Source: Candidatus Thalassarchaeum sp.
Lineage (GTDB): Archaea; Thermoplasmatota; Poseidoniia; Poseidoniales; Thalassarchaeaceae
Reading direction: 5' to 3'
DNA: 38,250 bases
Assembly (NCBI GenBank): GCA_030748335.1
Contig: JASMMD010000012.1
Location: forward strand, 1-38,250
A program made the translations under genes and the position numbers. Below are positions 30,937-38,250 of the stretch, one piece after another; the first letter of the stretch is position 1; each line of letters opens with the position of its first letter. The notes beneath the pieces were generated by a model. The model ran no database searches and was not told where the DNA came from. It worked only from the letters and a program-made list of their open reading frames with translations.

Positions 30937-31752
30937 TCATTTCGGGCGCCGCTTCTCTTTCACCTTCATCGACTCGCTGAGAGAGACATTAGACATTTCA
31001 CCCGAGTCGAACCAAAACAGTCCGCAGGAGGGGCATCCATCGAGATCCAGATACTCCTTCTTGTTTGGTATCATCGCTTGTATCGTAGCTACGACCAAGG
31101 CACCAACCAGGTCACCGCCGCCGCCACTGTCGGGCATCACGTAGGTGATTGGGATTCGATTCATTCTCCCTTCGCAACTAGGGCACATCTTTTCTCCGGC
31201 CTTGCATCTACTCAGTTCTCTTTCTATGGCTAATGCCTTCTCTTCCCCGATTTTGTTGAATATTGTCTTGGAGTCGAGCATGGCCCCTCTACATTTTATG
31301 CAATAGAAATACGCAGTGGTTTCCCCAGTTGCAAAAAGGGAGTACCCAAGTGCTAAGGCAGCAGCGCACAGAAGATAAGACAGAACGGTGAAATCTTCGT
31401 TATTTCCCTGAACCATAATTTTCATACTAAAAACAAGGCACACAAGGCCAATCACAAAGGTGACTTGCTTTGCTTCTTGGCTCACTTTATCGTGGCGGTC
31501 GTAGGTGAGTTCAATGGGCCCAACAGGGGCCCCTCTTCCGCAACGGTTCGGGCACAGGAAGACCTCTGCTGAAGCAAATTGGAAGGAGGTCTCTTCTAAG
31601 GCCTCATCTGCTATTTCATCAAATTGTTCCTCTAATTTTTCCTGTTGTTGCTGGGGGATTTTACTTCCTAATCTCATATGCCTATTGCATATTCCCACCG
31701 ACCTGAACTCCAAGGCATTGCAGCCTTCAATAGCACAGTTCCGATTTCCCAC
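30937..31752 (-). CDS. Membrane protein with zinc-ribbon domains
   Basis: 271 residues from GTG 31752. The N-terminus carries a Cys/His cluster (CAIEGCN and CNRHM), then CPNRCG near residue 67. Two hydrophobic segments lie at about 95-135. The C-terminal part has CIKC, then CPSCEGRMNRI and DGCPSCGLFWFDSGEM, the pattern of the zf-TFIIB-like ribbon found in many small bacterial and archaeal proteins. A basic tail follows. The function is not known; a membrane-tethered metal-binding protein is all that can be said. It is more AT-rich than its neighbours, which hints at separate origin. It lies 45 bases after the GT2 gene and 6 before the CDP-alcohol transferase. Confidence 0.7.
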   Translation of the reverse strand: MGNRNCAIEGCNALEFRSVGICNRHMRLGSKIPQQQQEKLEEQFDEIADEALEETSFQFASAEVFLCPNRCGRGAPVGPIELTYDRHDKVSQEAKQVTFVIGLVCLVFSMKIMVQGNNEDFTVLSYLLCAAALALGYSLFATGETTAYFYCIKCRGAMLDSKTIFNKIGEEKALAIERELSRCKAGEKMCPSCEGRMNRIPITYVMPDSGGGGDLVGALVVATIQAMIPNKKEYLDLDGCPSCGLFWFDSGEMSNVSLSESMKVKEKRRPK

Positions 31753-31797
31753 GATTTCTGATGGGCCCGGGGGGCTATGGATTTGTTCCCGGATTCG

Positions 31798-32529
31798 TTA
31801 CTCTGGGCCCCAAGGAGTCACCTGACGCGTGAGTCCTAGCCTGTGAGTGAAGAGGAACCTCAGATTGAGTAGGCCGTCGCCCCATGTGTTGATCTCGGCC
31901 TCGCCGACTCTCGGCCGGTAAGGCACGCTGACCTCGGCCGTCTTACTCTTACCGAGGTATCTGCGGGCCCTAATCTTGAATTCCTGAGATAGGGGCATTC
32001 CATCGTGCTTGGGGCGGACGCGGTCGTCCTCGAAGATTGACTTATGGAAAACCCACATCCCGCTCTGGGAGTCGTGGATACCGTACCAGTAGAGAGTCTT
32101 GGCAGTGGTAGAGAGGACCCAGTTGCCGAAGCCGTGGATTCCGGGCATAGCACCCTCTTCTGCGCGCTTTAGGCGATCGCAGGTGATCCACCTCAAGTCC
32201 TCTTCGAGCAGCTTGCGAACAAGCCCTGGTACCTCTTCTCCCGGATATGTGCAATCCGCGTCCATAGTGACTATCACCTCGCCGGGAGCCATAGCGAACC
32301 CAGTCTTGTACGCCCTGCCGTAGCCCTTGCGTGGCTCCATGTACACAGTCGCGCCCTCGCCCTCGGCGAGTTCGCGGGTGCGGTCGGTCGAATTACCGTC
32401 GATAATCAGGAAGTCGAGCTTCTCGCACCAGCCGTCATTGGGCACCGAGCGAATCGTGTCTACGATGGCGGCCTCCTCGTTGCGAGTGGGGATGACCACG
32501 GTAACGTGAACTGGGAGTGTGTCGGCCAT
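31798..32529 (-). CDS. Family 2 glycosyltransferase (dolichyl-phosphate mannosyltransferase-like)
   Basis: 243 residues from ATG 32529; the longer upstream frame overlaps the divergent GT4 gene and lacks family similarity. The GT-A fold opens with VTVVIPTRNEEAAIVDTIRS, then FLIIDGNSTDRT, EPRKGYGRAYKTGF and the metal-binding TMDADCTYP. This pattern is that of polyprenyl-phosphate sugar transferases of the DPM1 type. No C-terminal membrane anchor is present, unlike some relatives. It probably charges a lipid carrier with a sugar for glycoprotein or glycolipid synthesis. Divergent from the GT4 gene across a 105-base gap. Confidence 0.88.
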   Translation of the reverse strand: MADTLPVHVTVVIPTRNEEAAIVDTIRSVPNDGWCEKLDFLIIDGNSTDRTRELAEGEGATVYMEPRKGYGRAYKTGFAMAPGEVIVTMDADCTYPGEEVPGLVRKLLEEDLRWITCDRLKRAEEGAMPGIHGFGNWVLSTTAKTLYWYGIHDSQSGMWVFHKSIFEDDRVRPKHDGMPLSQEFKIRARRYLGKSKTAEVSVPYRPRVGEAEINTWGDGLLNLRFLFTHRLGLTRQVTPWGPE

Positions 32530-32634
32530 GCTAACGAAGGCGGCGACCAAAGGCCTCGTTTTGAACAATGCGAATCGCTGCCCCGGGGTCGCGCTCTTGA
32601 AATGCGGGCGCTGGGCCGCGAATACGGTGAAACC

Positions 32635-33855
32635 ATGCACATAGCGATGCTGTCTGCCGAATATCCGCCCCGCTGGGGCGGGATGGGGTCCACGGTGTAC
32701 CACTTGTCGGCAGCGTTGGCCGCTAGGGGGCACCGAATCACGGTGATTACTCGTTCCGGCGGGGGTACGGCACCCAGTATCGAAGGTGTCGAGGTGGTGA
32801 GCGTGGGCTGGGCCCCCATCCCAATGGCATTCACGCGTTCCTACGGCCGCAGTGCGATGCGAGCGTTGAGGCACCTGCACGCTCGCGACAAGGTGGATGT
32901 GGTCCACCTGCACTGTCCAATGATTTCATGGAGCATCAAACAGCTCGAGAACTGCCGACGGGACATCGCTCCAGTTGTATCCTCGCTGCATGGCTCATGG
33001 CTTGGTGAGCGTGACGGTCTGGTCGCCGCCTCAGAACAGAGGGAGGCTGCTGTCTGGGCCAATCCCAACGACCTCGCGATTCTCCTGACGGCTAAGCACT
33101 ACTCGGGCTACGAGAGGGCTGCAGTCAGTGGATCCAGCGTCTGCGTGGCCAACTCCGAGGCCACCAAGCGCGACTTCGAGGTCCGCTACTCACCTCCAGC
33201 AGACTGGGACTGCGAGGTCGTGCACTGGGGCGTGGACACCAGCATGTTCGTGCCACTGCACCGCGATGACGAGGATTCCATGGCAACTCACGAGGGAATC
33301 AGGTCAAGTTACGGCGGCTCGCGCCTAATCCTAGCAGTGGGCAGGCTCGCGGCGAGGAAGGGGTACGGCCTGCTGCTGCGGGCCTTCGCCAAGGTCCACG
33401 CAGCGGACCCGAGCGCCCGCTTGGTAATCGTCGGCCGAGGTCATCTGCGCTCCCGGCTGCTCAGGCAGGCCCGAGCTTTGGGGGTGGTCGAGGCGGTGAC
33501 CATCGAGCCTGGGATGCCGTTCGAGGATCTGGCGTCCCTGTTCCGCTCCGCTGACCTAGTGGTCTACCCGTCATACTACGAGGGCCAGGGCCTAATCCCG
33601 CTCGAGGCGATGGCCTCGGGGACTCCGGTCGTCACTGTCGACCATGGCCCTCTGCCGGAGATGGTGGACCAGAGCGTGGGCAGATTGTTCGAGATGGGTG
33701 ACCCCGATGCCATGGCCGAGGCCATAATGGCCGAATTGGCCGATTCCGAGGAGATGCTCTCGAAGGGCGAGACTGGTAGGCGAAGGGTGTTGGAAGGATT
33801 CACCTTCGAGAGCAATGCAGCGCGCTTTGAGGCCATATACGAAAGGGCGCAGTGA
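32635..33855 (+). CDS. Family 4 glycosyltransferase
   Basis: 406 residues from ATG 32635, where the Rossmann start MHIAMLSAEYPPRWGGMG begins; the upstream part of the frame is not coding-like. GT-B fold marks are VDVVHLHCPM, SSLHGSW, ILAVGRLAARKGYGLLL (nucleotide-sugar site) and the E-x7-E element in YYEGQGLIPLEAMASGTPVV. It moves a sugar from an NDP-sugar to an acceptor, probably in surface glycan or glycolipid assembly together with the divergent GT2. The donor and acceptor are not predictable. It is complete and ends immediately before a hairpin. Confidence 0.9.
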   Translation: MHIAMLSAEYPPRWGGMGSTVYHLSAALAARGHRITVITRSGGGTAPSIEGVEVVSVGWAPIPMAFTRSYGRSAMRALRHLHARDKVDVVHLHCPMISWSIKQLENCRRDIAPVVSSLHGSWLGERDGLVAASEQREAAVWANPNDLAILLTAKHYSGYERAAVSGSSVCVANSEATKRDFEVRYSPPADWDCEVVHWGVDTSMFVPLHRDDEDSMATHEGIRSSYGGSRLILAVGRLAARKGYGLLLRAFAKVHAADPSARLVIVGRGHLRSRLLRQARALGVVEAVTIEPGMPFEDLASLFRSADLVVYPSYYEGQGLIPLEAMASGTPVVTVDHGPLPEMVDQSVGRLFEMGDPDAMAEAIMAELADSEEMLSKGETGRRRVLEGFTFESNAARFEAIYERAQ

Positions 33856-33874
33856 AATTCCCCAAAGGGGAATT
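33856..33874 (+). other. Perfect 8-bp hairpin directly after the GT4 stop
   Basis: AATTCCCC-AAA-GGGGAATT starts on the first base after the TGA (33853-33855). It has a three-base loop and no following T-run. It is the clearest member of the recurring stop-proximal hairpins. Confidence 0.6.
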
Positions 33875-33913
33875 ATTCATCCGTTGGTCGCACTGGCAGG
33901 GGTGGGGGAGAGC

Positions 33914-34990
33914 ATGGGAGAGACTCAGAGTCTGCGAGACTTGCCATCTGGAACAGTGGCCAACATCGCCATCATCCTGATGGTCTCGGTGTTGGCGATA
34001 ATCCAACTCAAGGCGGTGATTCAGCCGCTGGTGATAGCCATACTCCTCTTCCTGCTGATTCGACCCGCTGCGCAGTGGTTGGAGGATCGTCCGATAATGC
34101 AGAAGTACGCGCATCCGCTGATGCCCTACGGCGTCCTCGTGGTGATTCTGTTCATGGTGATGTGGATGGCCTCGCAATTGCTGTACTCCAACCTCACCGC
34201 GTTCACTGACGAGATACCCGGGCTGACCGAGCAGCTCAACAGCAAGTTAACCTGGCTAGAGGGGCTCGAGTTCTGGGGCTATTCATTCGATGTCAGCGGG
34301 CTGACTGCGCTGCTGAGCCTTGACACCATCAACGAGTACCTGACCGGGTTCGTGGGCTCACTCGCGAGCTTTACCGCGAGCGCGGTCACCGTCCTCATCT
34401 TCCTGCTGTTCATCATCCTCGAGGCTGAGACTCTGCCCCGCCGCCTGAAGGCCGCATATCCTGAGGATGCAGACAGAGTGCAGGCCGTGGCGAGCTCCTC
34501 AGGAGAGGGCATCAACACCTACGTCGTGACTAGGGCTACCGTTGCCTTCGGGCAGGCGGTGGTGGCGGGGATGGTTCTCTGGTACCTCGATATCCCGGGT
34601 TGGTTCATGTGGGCCTCAATCACCTTCATGATGGACTTCATCCCCTACGTCGGGGCACTGATCTCGCTGATTCCGCCAATCTTCCTCGGCTTAATCGTGC
34701 TTAATCCAACATGGGCTCTTGGTCTGATACTAATCCTAGTGGCCAACCAGCAGGCATGGGGTGCCGTAGTCGAGCCGCAGTTGGCCGGACAGAGGCTCGA
34801 CATGTCGCCGATAGTGCTGCTTCTCCTAGTGGCCTTCTGGGGTTGGGCCTGGGGGGTCATGGGGATGGTGTTGGGAGTGCCGCTCGCAGTTATCATGAAG
34901 ATCGCGCTTGAGTCCGACCCGCGAACCAGACCAATCGCCATGATGCTCTCGCGCGACCCTAAGCCGTCGGGTACCGTAGAGGAGGAGTAA
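33914..34990 (+). CDS. AI-2E family (UPF0118) permease
   Basis: 358 residues from ATG 33914, with GGTGGGGGAG upstream; the open frame before it overlaps the GT4 end. It is a polytopic membrane protein with an N-terminal hydrophobic pair, an amphipathic middle (FTDEIPGLTEQLNSKLTWLE) and the family's conserved segment FMMDFIPYVGALISLIPP near residue 240. It then has WALGLILILVANQQAWGAVVEPQLAG. Members export varied small molecules or exchange sodium and protons; quorum-signal transport is not implied here. The stop codon abuts the convergent thiamine pyrophosphokinase-like gene with no spacer. Confidence 0.88.
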   Translation: MGETQSLRDLPSGTVANIAIILMVSVLAIIQLKAVIQPLVIAILLFLLIRPAAQWLEDRPIMQKYAHPLMPYGVLVVILFMVMWMASQLLYSNLTAFTDEIPGLTEQLNSKLTWLEGLEFWGYSFDVSGLTALLSLDTINEYLTGFVGSLASFTASAVTVLIFLLFIILEAETLPRRLKAAYPEDADRVQAVASSSGEGINTYVVTRATVAFGQAVVAGMVLWYLDIPGWFMWASITFMMDFIPYVGALISLIPPIFLGLIVLNPTWALGLILILVANQQAWGAVVEPQLAGQRLDMSPIVLLLLVAFWGWAWGVMGMVLGVPLAVIMKIALESDPRTRPIAMMLSRDPKPSGTVEEE

Positions 34991-35599
34991 TCAGTCCCTC
35001 TGGACGATTACCACTAGAACTCCATCGGCCCGTATCCGCACCGACTCACCAGTGCCTACGTTATGCAGTCCTGCCGTTGACAGGCCCATCGGCTCGTCGT
35101 CGAGCTCCCAACGGGCCCCGTGCAGGTGCACACCCTGGCAAGGGCTCAGAGCGAACAACGAGAACTCTTTCCCGACTCCCATCGCGAACTCCCTCTCACC
35201 GTCATCGGGATGTACCCGATGGGTGATCGAATCCTCATGGTGCAGTCGGATCGCTGCTCCCGGGGGTGCCTCGGAGAGCGCCGCCCAACTGCCGAAGAAG
35301 TGGCTAGTGGAGCCGCCATCGGCGCCGACCACTTCGATCTCGGTGTAGCCTCGCTCGATGAGCAACGAGAGGGACTTGGCTAGGTCGCTACTCGACTGGT
35401 CGGCCAGTTCGTGGGTCATGCCACGCCATCTGGAGGAATCGACGGAATCGAGGTCCCCGAGGACCTGTTTGACCTCGTAACCCGCCTCGGCTGCCCTGTC
35501 GGCGCCGGCATCTACACCGAAGCAGGCGGCCCCTTCGACTAGGGGGGACACGACTGTGTCTGAGGGTGGCTGTCCGTTGCACCAGAGCAGAGCTCGCAA
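34991..35599 (-). CDS. Thiamine pyrophosphokinase-like protein
   Basis: 202 residues from TTG 35599, chosen because GAGG stands seven bases upstream inside the end of the preceding peptidase gene; a longer frame starts at 35647. TPK transfers pyrophosphate from ATP to thiamine. Family marks are FGVDAGADRAAEAG, LGDLDSVDSS, DQSSSDLAKSL (the D-x-x-x-D-x-x-K site) and GADGGSTSHFFGS, where typical enzymes have GGRxDH, so one usual Arg/Asp pair is changed to Thr/Ser. The C-terminal beta domain, ending ESVRIRADGVLVVI, is also typical. The altered motif leaves some doubt about substrate. It follows the peptidase gene by four bases on the minus strand. Confidence 0.8.
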   Translation of the reverse strand: MRALLWCNGQPPSDTVVSPLVEGAACFGVDAGADRAAEAGYEVKQVLGDLDSVDSSRWRGMTHELADQSSSDLAKSLSLLIERGYTEIEVVGADGGSTSHFFGSWAALSEAPPGAAIRLHHEDSITHRVHPDDGEREFAMGVGKEFSLFALSPCQGVHLHGARWELDDEPMGLSTAGLHNVGTGESVRIRADGVLVVIVQRD

Positions 35600-35603
35600 C
35601 CCA

Positions 35604-36635
35604 TCACCTCTTGCGCGCGGTAATCTTGCCCTCGAGCACCAGATCAACGTCGTTCAGCTCGATATTCGGCTTCAGCATGACTCCTCTCATGTGGATGCCG
35701 ACCCTAGCCGAGCCTCCTAGGGCCGAGTTGTCACCGAACCCGAAGTAGGCCGAGCCGCGTACCACCTGATCCTCGAGCCTGTTCCCGGTCATCCTCGCTC
35801 TCGAGTTCATCCCGAAGCCGAACTCGGCCACGGTATTGACCAACCCGGCTCTAGAGGGGCGCAGACCCACCTTGGCCTCGTCGAGCACCTCCTGAATACC
35901 CTCTGCCAGTTCCCCTCCGGAGATGCTGACCACCATGCCGTCCTCGACCAGCAGGGTGAGGTTTTCTTCCAGCAGGTTTCCCTCCCACGAACCATCGATG
36001 ACTATCTTACCGCTCATGGTCTGCTCCTTGGGCAGAACGAAGACTTTGCCGGCGGGCAGGTTCGTCACCTGCCCGGGTCTGTTGCAAATCCCATTGTCCT
36101 CAAGCACCCAGCGGCCCCCAGTCCGGAAGGTCACGTCGGTACCCGCAGGGGTCGTCACTCTGACGTCACGCCTACGTCGCAGCATCGGGTTGAGGCCTGA
36201 GATTTCCTTCTGCAGAGCGTTGTAATCGGCAGTCATGCCGCCACCAGCCAGCATCTCCTCGTTGATTCCGGGCATCGATGCTATCCTAGCCCCCTCGCGC
36301 GATGCCGTCAGACGGGCGCGGGTGTGAGTCAGGGAGTGGCGGGTGGCCAGCATCACGACGTTCTGGCGGCGCATCAGGTCACCCACAGATGCCGGGGGCT
36401 CGTTGCCCTGTCTGTGTCTACGGGGCATCATCATCATCAGGATGCGGTCGGTGACCTCCGAGGCGGCCTCGTACAGAGAACGCCCGACTTCGGAGGTGGT
36501 AGGATCGGTGACAACCAGCACGTGCTCGTGCGGCCGTACCTGCATACACGTCCTAACCACGGAGCGTGCTGCGGTGAGCATCGCCTCCTCGTGCTCGGTG
36601 TCGTCACCGATTGAAACATCGGACTCCTCGGCCAT
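35604..36635 (-). CDS. M29-family aminopeptidase (thermophilic/leucyl aminopeptidase type)
   Basis: 343 residues from ATG 36635, with GAGGAG just upstream; an upstream GTG at 36677 is possible. The AmpS/M29 pattern is recognisable: a first domain (VRPHEHVLVVTDPTTSEVG) and then a metal-binding domain with GTDVTFRTGGRW, IVIDGSWEG, ELAEGIQEV, NTVAEFGFGMN and HMRGVMLKPN. In M29 enzymes Glu and His residues in these late segments bind two metal ions; not all are easily matched here, so metal ligands should be checked by alignment. The enzyme removes N-terminal amino acids from peptides in the cytoplasm. It is divergent from the winged-helix regulator with a 48-base gap and overlaps the ribosome site of the TPK-like gene. 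Confidence 0.75.
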   Translation of the reverse strand: MAEESDVSIGDDTEHEEAMLTAARSVVRTCMQVRPHEHVLVVTDPTTSEVGRSLYEAASEVTDRILMMMMPRRHRQGNEPPASVGDLMRRQNVVMLATRHSLTHTRARLTASREGARIASMPGINEEMLAGGGMTADYNALQKEISGLNPMLRRRRDVRVTTPAGTDVTFRTGGRWVLEDNGICNRPGQVTNLPAGKVFVLPKEQTMSGKIVIDGSWEGNLLEENLTLLVEDGMVVSISGGELAEGIQEVLDEAKVGLRPSRAGLVNTVAEFGFGMNSRARMTGNRLEDQVVRGSAYFGFGDNSALGGSARVGIHMRGVMLKPNIELNDVDLVLEGKITARKR

Positions 36636-36683
36636 CGCTCCTCGGCCCGTGATGAGAGTTCCGTTATTCAACACCACTACGCA

Positions 36684-37571
36684 ATGTCAAACCAATTCAC
36701 CACGGCAGTCATAGGCGAAGGTGGGCTGCGCAGAGTGATGGAAGGGGTCCGGACGGTGCGTCTAGTCGCCGCTCTCGCGGTAGCCGCCTTGCTCACAGGT
36801 GGCTGGATGATGAGCGCCCCGTTCGACGAAATAGTCGAAGACGACGGAGACGAGGGGGACAAGGTACCGGCCTCACTAGCCTCGGAGGAAGATACCGAGG
36901 GAGATGCAGAGCCGGAGCTCAGGAGGGAGGAGAAGGAGGAAGGCTCCGAATCCACTCTTCCAGAGAGACTCATAGCAGGGGGAGCGGGTGCCCTAGGATC
37001 TCTGGTCCTAGGCTCGTTTATGCTTGAATTCGTGAAGGTAACTGTGCTGGTTGCGCTGGTCTCCCCGATGCTCGCGAGGATGAAGGCCAACAGGGAGGAT
37101 ATGCTAACCCGCGGTCGCCTGCTTGGTTATCTCGAGGCCAACGCGGGAATCCACTTCTCGGCACTGCGCGACGCTCTGGGCCTCGCCAACGGAGTGACGG
37201 CCTATCACCTCCACACGCTGGAGTCGACAGGGCAGGTGATTTCGTGGAGAGATGGTAAACTGCGTCGATATGCGATTTCCAGCCTCTCGAAGGAGGAGGT
37301 CAGTCGAATCAAGAATCCGATAGCAGGGACTCGCCTAGCTATACTTGAGGTCCTGGCCGAATCTGGCAACATAGGCCTCTCGGGGACTGATATCCGCTCA
37401 AAGTTGGAGATCTCGAGGCAGCTGCTGAGTCATCACCTGAGCGAACTGCGAAACGGAGAGCTCGTCGAGGCTGCCTCGGAGGCGAGGCGCCCCAACTGGA
37501 GACTTTCAGATAACGGAATGGAAGCTCTAGTTACCTCGAGAGAGGTAGCTAGGATTGAGGCTGCAGCCTGA
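36684..37571 (+). CDS. Membrane-bound tandem winged-helix regulator
   Basis: 295 residues from ATG 36684. A first hydrophobic segment (VAALAVAALLTGGWMM) lies near residue 30. An acidic loop of about 45 residues, rich in Glu and Asp, follows, and then a second hydrophobic region (GAGALGSLVLGSFMLE onward). The cytoplasmic part holds two helix-turn-helix units: FSALRDALGLANGVTAYHLH with a wing (GKLRRYAI) and IRSKLEISRQLLSHHLSEL with a second wing. The arrangement suggests a membrane sensor whose acidic outer loop detects a signal and whose DNA-binding part controls nearby genes; the target is unknown. It is divergent from the M29 peptidase. Confidence 0.8.
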   Translation: MSNQFTTAVIGEGGLRRVMEGVRTVRLVAALAVAALLTGGWMMSAPFDEIVEDDGDEGDKVPASLASEEDTEGDAEPELRREEKEEGSESTLPERLIAGGAGALGSLVLGSFMLEFVKVTVLVALVSPMLARMKANREDMLTRGRLLGYLEANAGIHFSALRDALGLANGVTAYHLHTLESTGQVISWRDGKLRRYAISSLSKEEVSRIKNPIAGTRLAILEVLAESGNIGLSGTDIRSKLEISRQLLSHHLSELRNGELVEAASEARRPNWRLSDNGMEALVTSREVARIEAAA

Positions 37572-37581
37572 ATCATAGGGT

Positions 37582-37621
37582 ACCCTCTGACTCGGGTTGA
37601 CTCAGTGGGTATTCAGAGGGT
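37582..37621. terminator. Inverted repeat between convergent genes
   Basis: ACCCTCTGA (37582-37590) pairs with TCAGAGGGT (37613-37621) around a 22-base loop. It sits between the regulator stop (37571) and the stop of the convergent right-edge gene (37645), so it may end transcripts from both sides. Confidence 0.45.
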
Positions 37622-37644
37622 CTTCCAATCAGATAGGATCGCAC

Positions 37645-38250
37645 TCATCTGGAACTGTGATACTGCTCATTGGCGATTTCCATCATCGCTGACATTAGTT
37701 GAGCAATATATTCTGCCTCTGGCTCATAAACCGCCCCGAGTCCACCGATTGGCAATATAAATTCATCATCTATTACTACAGCAAGGAACTTTGTCCCCAT
37801 TGGGCCATCCATATGCAAAACTCCTGTCATACTGGAGTCGCCAATTCTCCAAGGAAGACCTCCATATTGCCAATTTCCTCTCCAAAAAATCCCTATATTG
37901 GTAATCATTAGTCCATTTTTAGGAGCGAAAATAGCCGTTTTTTCATCTAATAGAGCGAATACATCTGTTTCCTTAAACATACCATTTACGCGGAATCGGT
38001 CATTGGAAATCCCATTATTGAGTTTCTTTGCAGGAATATTGGGTGCTAGATACATATTGCAATTCTTTACCGGTCTCTGTCCCAATAGGCTGACTTTAGG
38101 TAAATCTGGTGCAGTTGATAGCACGAAATCAATTGGTTCACCAAAGACTAATTCTTGAATATCTTCGTCCAAGAATAATTGGAGATTAATGTCTTCACCA
38201 TCTGGAGTAAGGAATGGTGCCCATACTGCATTATTGAACAACATATGTTC
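37645..38250 (-). CDS. Unrecognised AT-rich protein, runs to the right edge
   Basis: At least 199 residues from ATG 38244; the two codons before it are sense and the frame is still open at the window end, so the gene may begin outside. A central segment, VFALLDEKTAIFAPKNGLMI then TNIGIFWRGNW, recalls the PH-like domain in which a phrase of the kind 'ASPKNGFLLTNKGIYW' follows a strand-rich start. That resemblance is from memory and needs a profile search. No signal peptide or membrane segment is evident. Base composition is much more AT-rich than most of the window, suggesting recent acquisition. It converges on the winged-helix regulator across a 73-base gap. Confidence 0.6.
   Translation of the reverse strand, partial: EHMLFNNAVWAPFLTPDGEDINLQLFLDEDIQELVFGEPIDFVLSTAPDLPKVSLLGQRPVKNCNMYLAPNIPAKKLNNGISNDRFRVNGMFKETDVFALLDEKTAIFAPKNGLMITNIGIFWRGNWQYGGLPWRIGDSSMTGVLHMDGPMGTKFLAVVIDDEFILPIGGLGAVYEPEAEYIAQLMSAMMEIANEQYHSSR

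Noticed and set aside
32530-32913. Upstream extension of the GT2 frame
   Set aside because: It runs through the divergent GT4 start and its translation has no glycosyltransferase similarity; the fold begins at ATG 32529.
33914-34990. Quorum-sensing exporter
   Set aside because: The AI-2E family name covers transporters with many substrates; no autoinducer synthesis gene is in the window.

Overview
The window looks like a piece of an archaeal chromosome, most likely from a planktonic marine euryarchaeote of the Marine Group II (Poseidoniales) type. That placement is my inference from gene content; no marker phylogeny was run. The archaeal markers are RNA polymerase subunit K (RpoK/Rpb6), RadA recombinase, a Hel308 helicase next to the KEOPS subunit Cgi121, an NFACT (Rqc2/NEMF-type) protein, an initiator tRNA-Met with an A1:U72 pair, and TATA-box promoters. 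Heme A synthase, heme O synthase and tryptophan 2,3-dioxygenase imply an aerobic, heme-using cell. A kexin-like protease, an oligopeptidase, an M29 aminopeptidase, a dockerin-repeat protein and a beta-propeller lipoprotein suggest a protein-degrading heterotroph with an elaborate cell surface.

Layout. 1-4.1 kb: end of a Gly-rich membrane protein, an alpha/beta hydrolase, NFACT, and a convergent GNAT acetyltransferase. 4.2-10.2 kb: tryptophan dioxygenase, thiolase, rpoK, ctaA-ctaB and a LeuA-like acyltransferase, all on the plus strand. 10.3-14.1 kb: a large membrane-anchored kexin-type protease with calcium-binding repeats. 14.1-22.6 kb: an aspartoacylase-like hydrolase (minus), then thioesterase, hel308, cgi121, a small zinc-finger protein, an M3 oligopeptidase and an MFS transporter. 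22.5-25.3 kb: radA and the initiator tRNA (minus), and pyrC (plus), with TATA elements visible. 25.3-30.1 kb: a beta-propeller lipoprotein, then a rearranged locus flanked by two dockerin-type paralogues. 30.1-33.9 kb: a CDP-alcohol phosphotransferase, a zinc-ribbon membrane protein, a GT2 and a divergent GT4 glycosyltransferase. 33.9-38.25 kb: an AI-2E-family permease, a thiamine pyrophosphokinase-like protein and an M29 peptidase (minus), a membrane-bound winged-helix regulator (plus), and an AT-rich gene that runs off the right edge.

The genome is compact. Three convergent gene pairs meet with no base between their stop codons and two more overlap. Several genes end in a short perfect hairpin at or just after the stop codon. 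Starts are often TTG or GTG.

The most unusual locus is 28.08-29.39 kb. The two ends of a GC-rich dienelactone-hydrolase-like gene survive on the plus strand. Its middle is gone, and in its place sits an AT-rich segment carrying an intact homologous hydrolase gene in the opposite orientation. This looks like in-place displacement of a gene by an inverted foreign homologue. I saw no CRISPR array, rRNA, transposase or phage gene.
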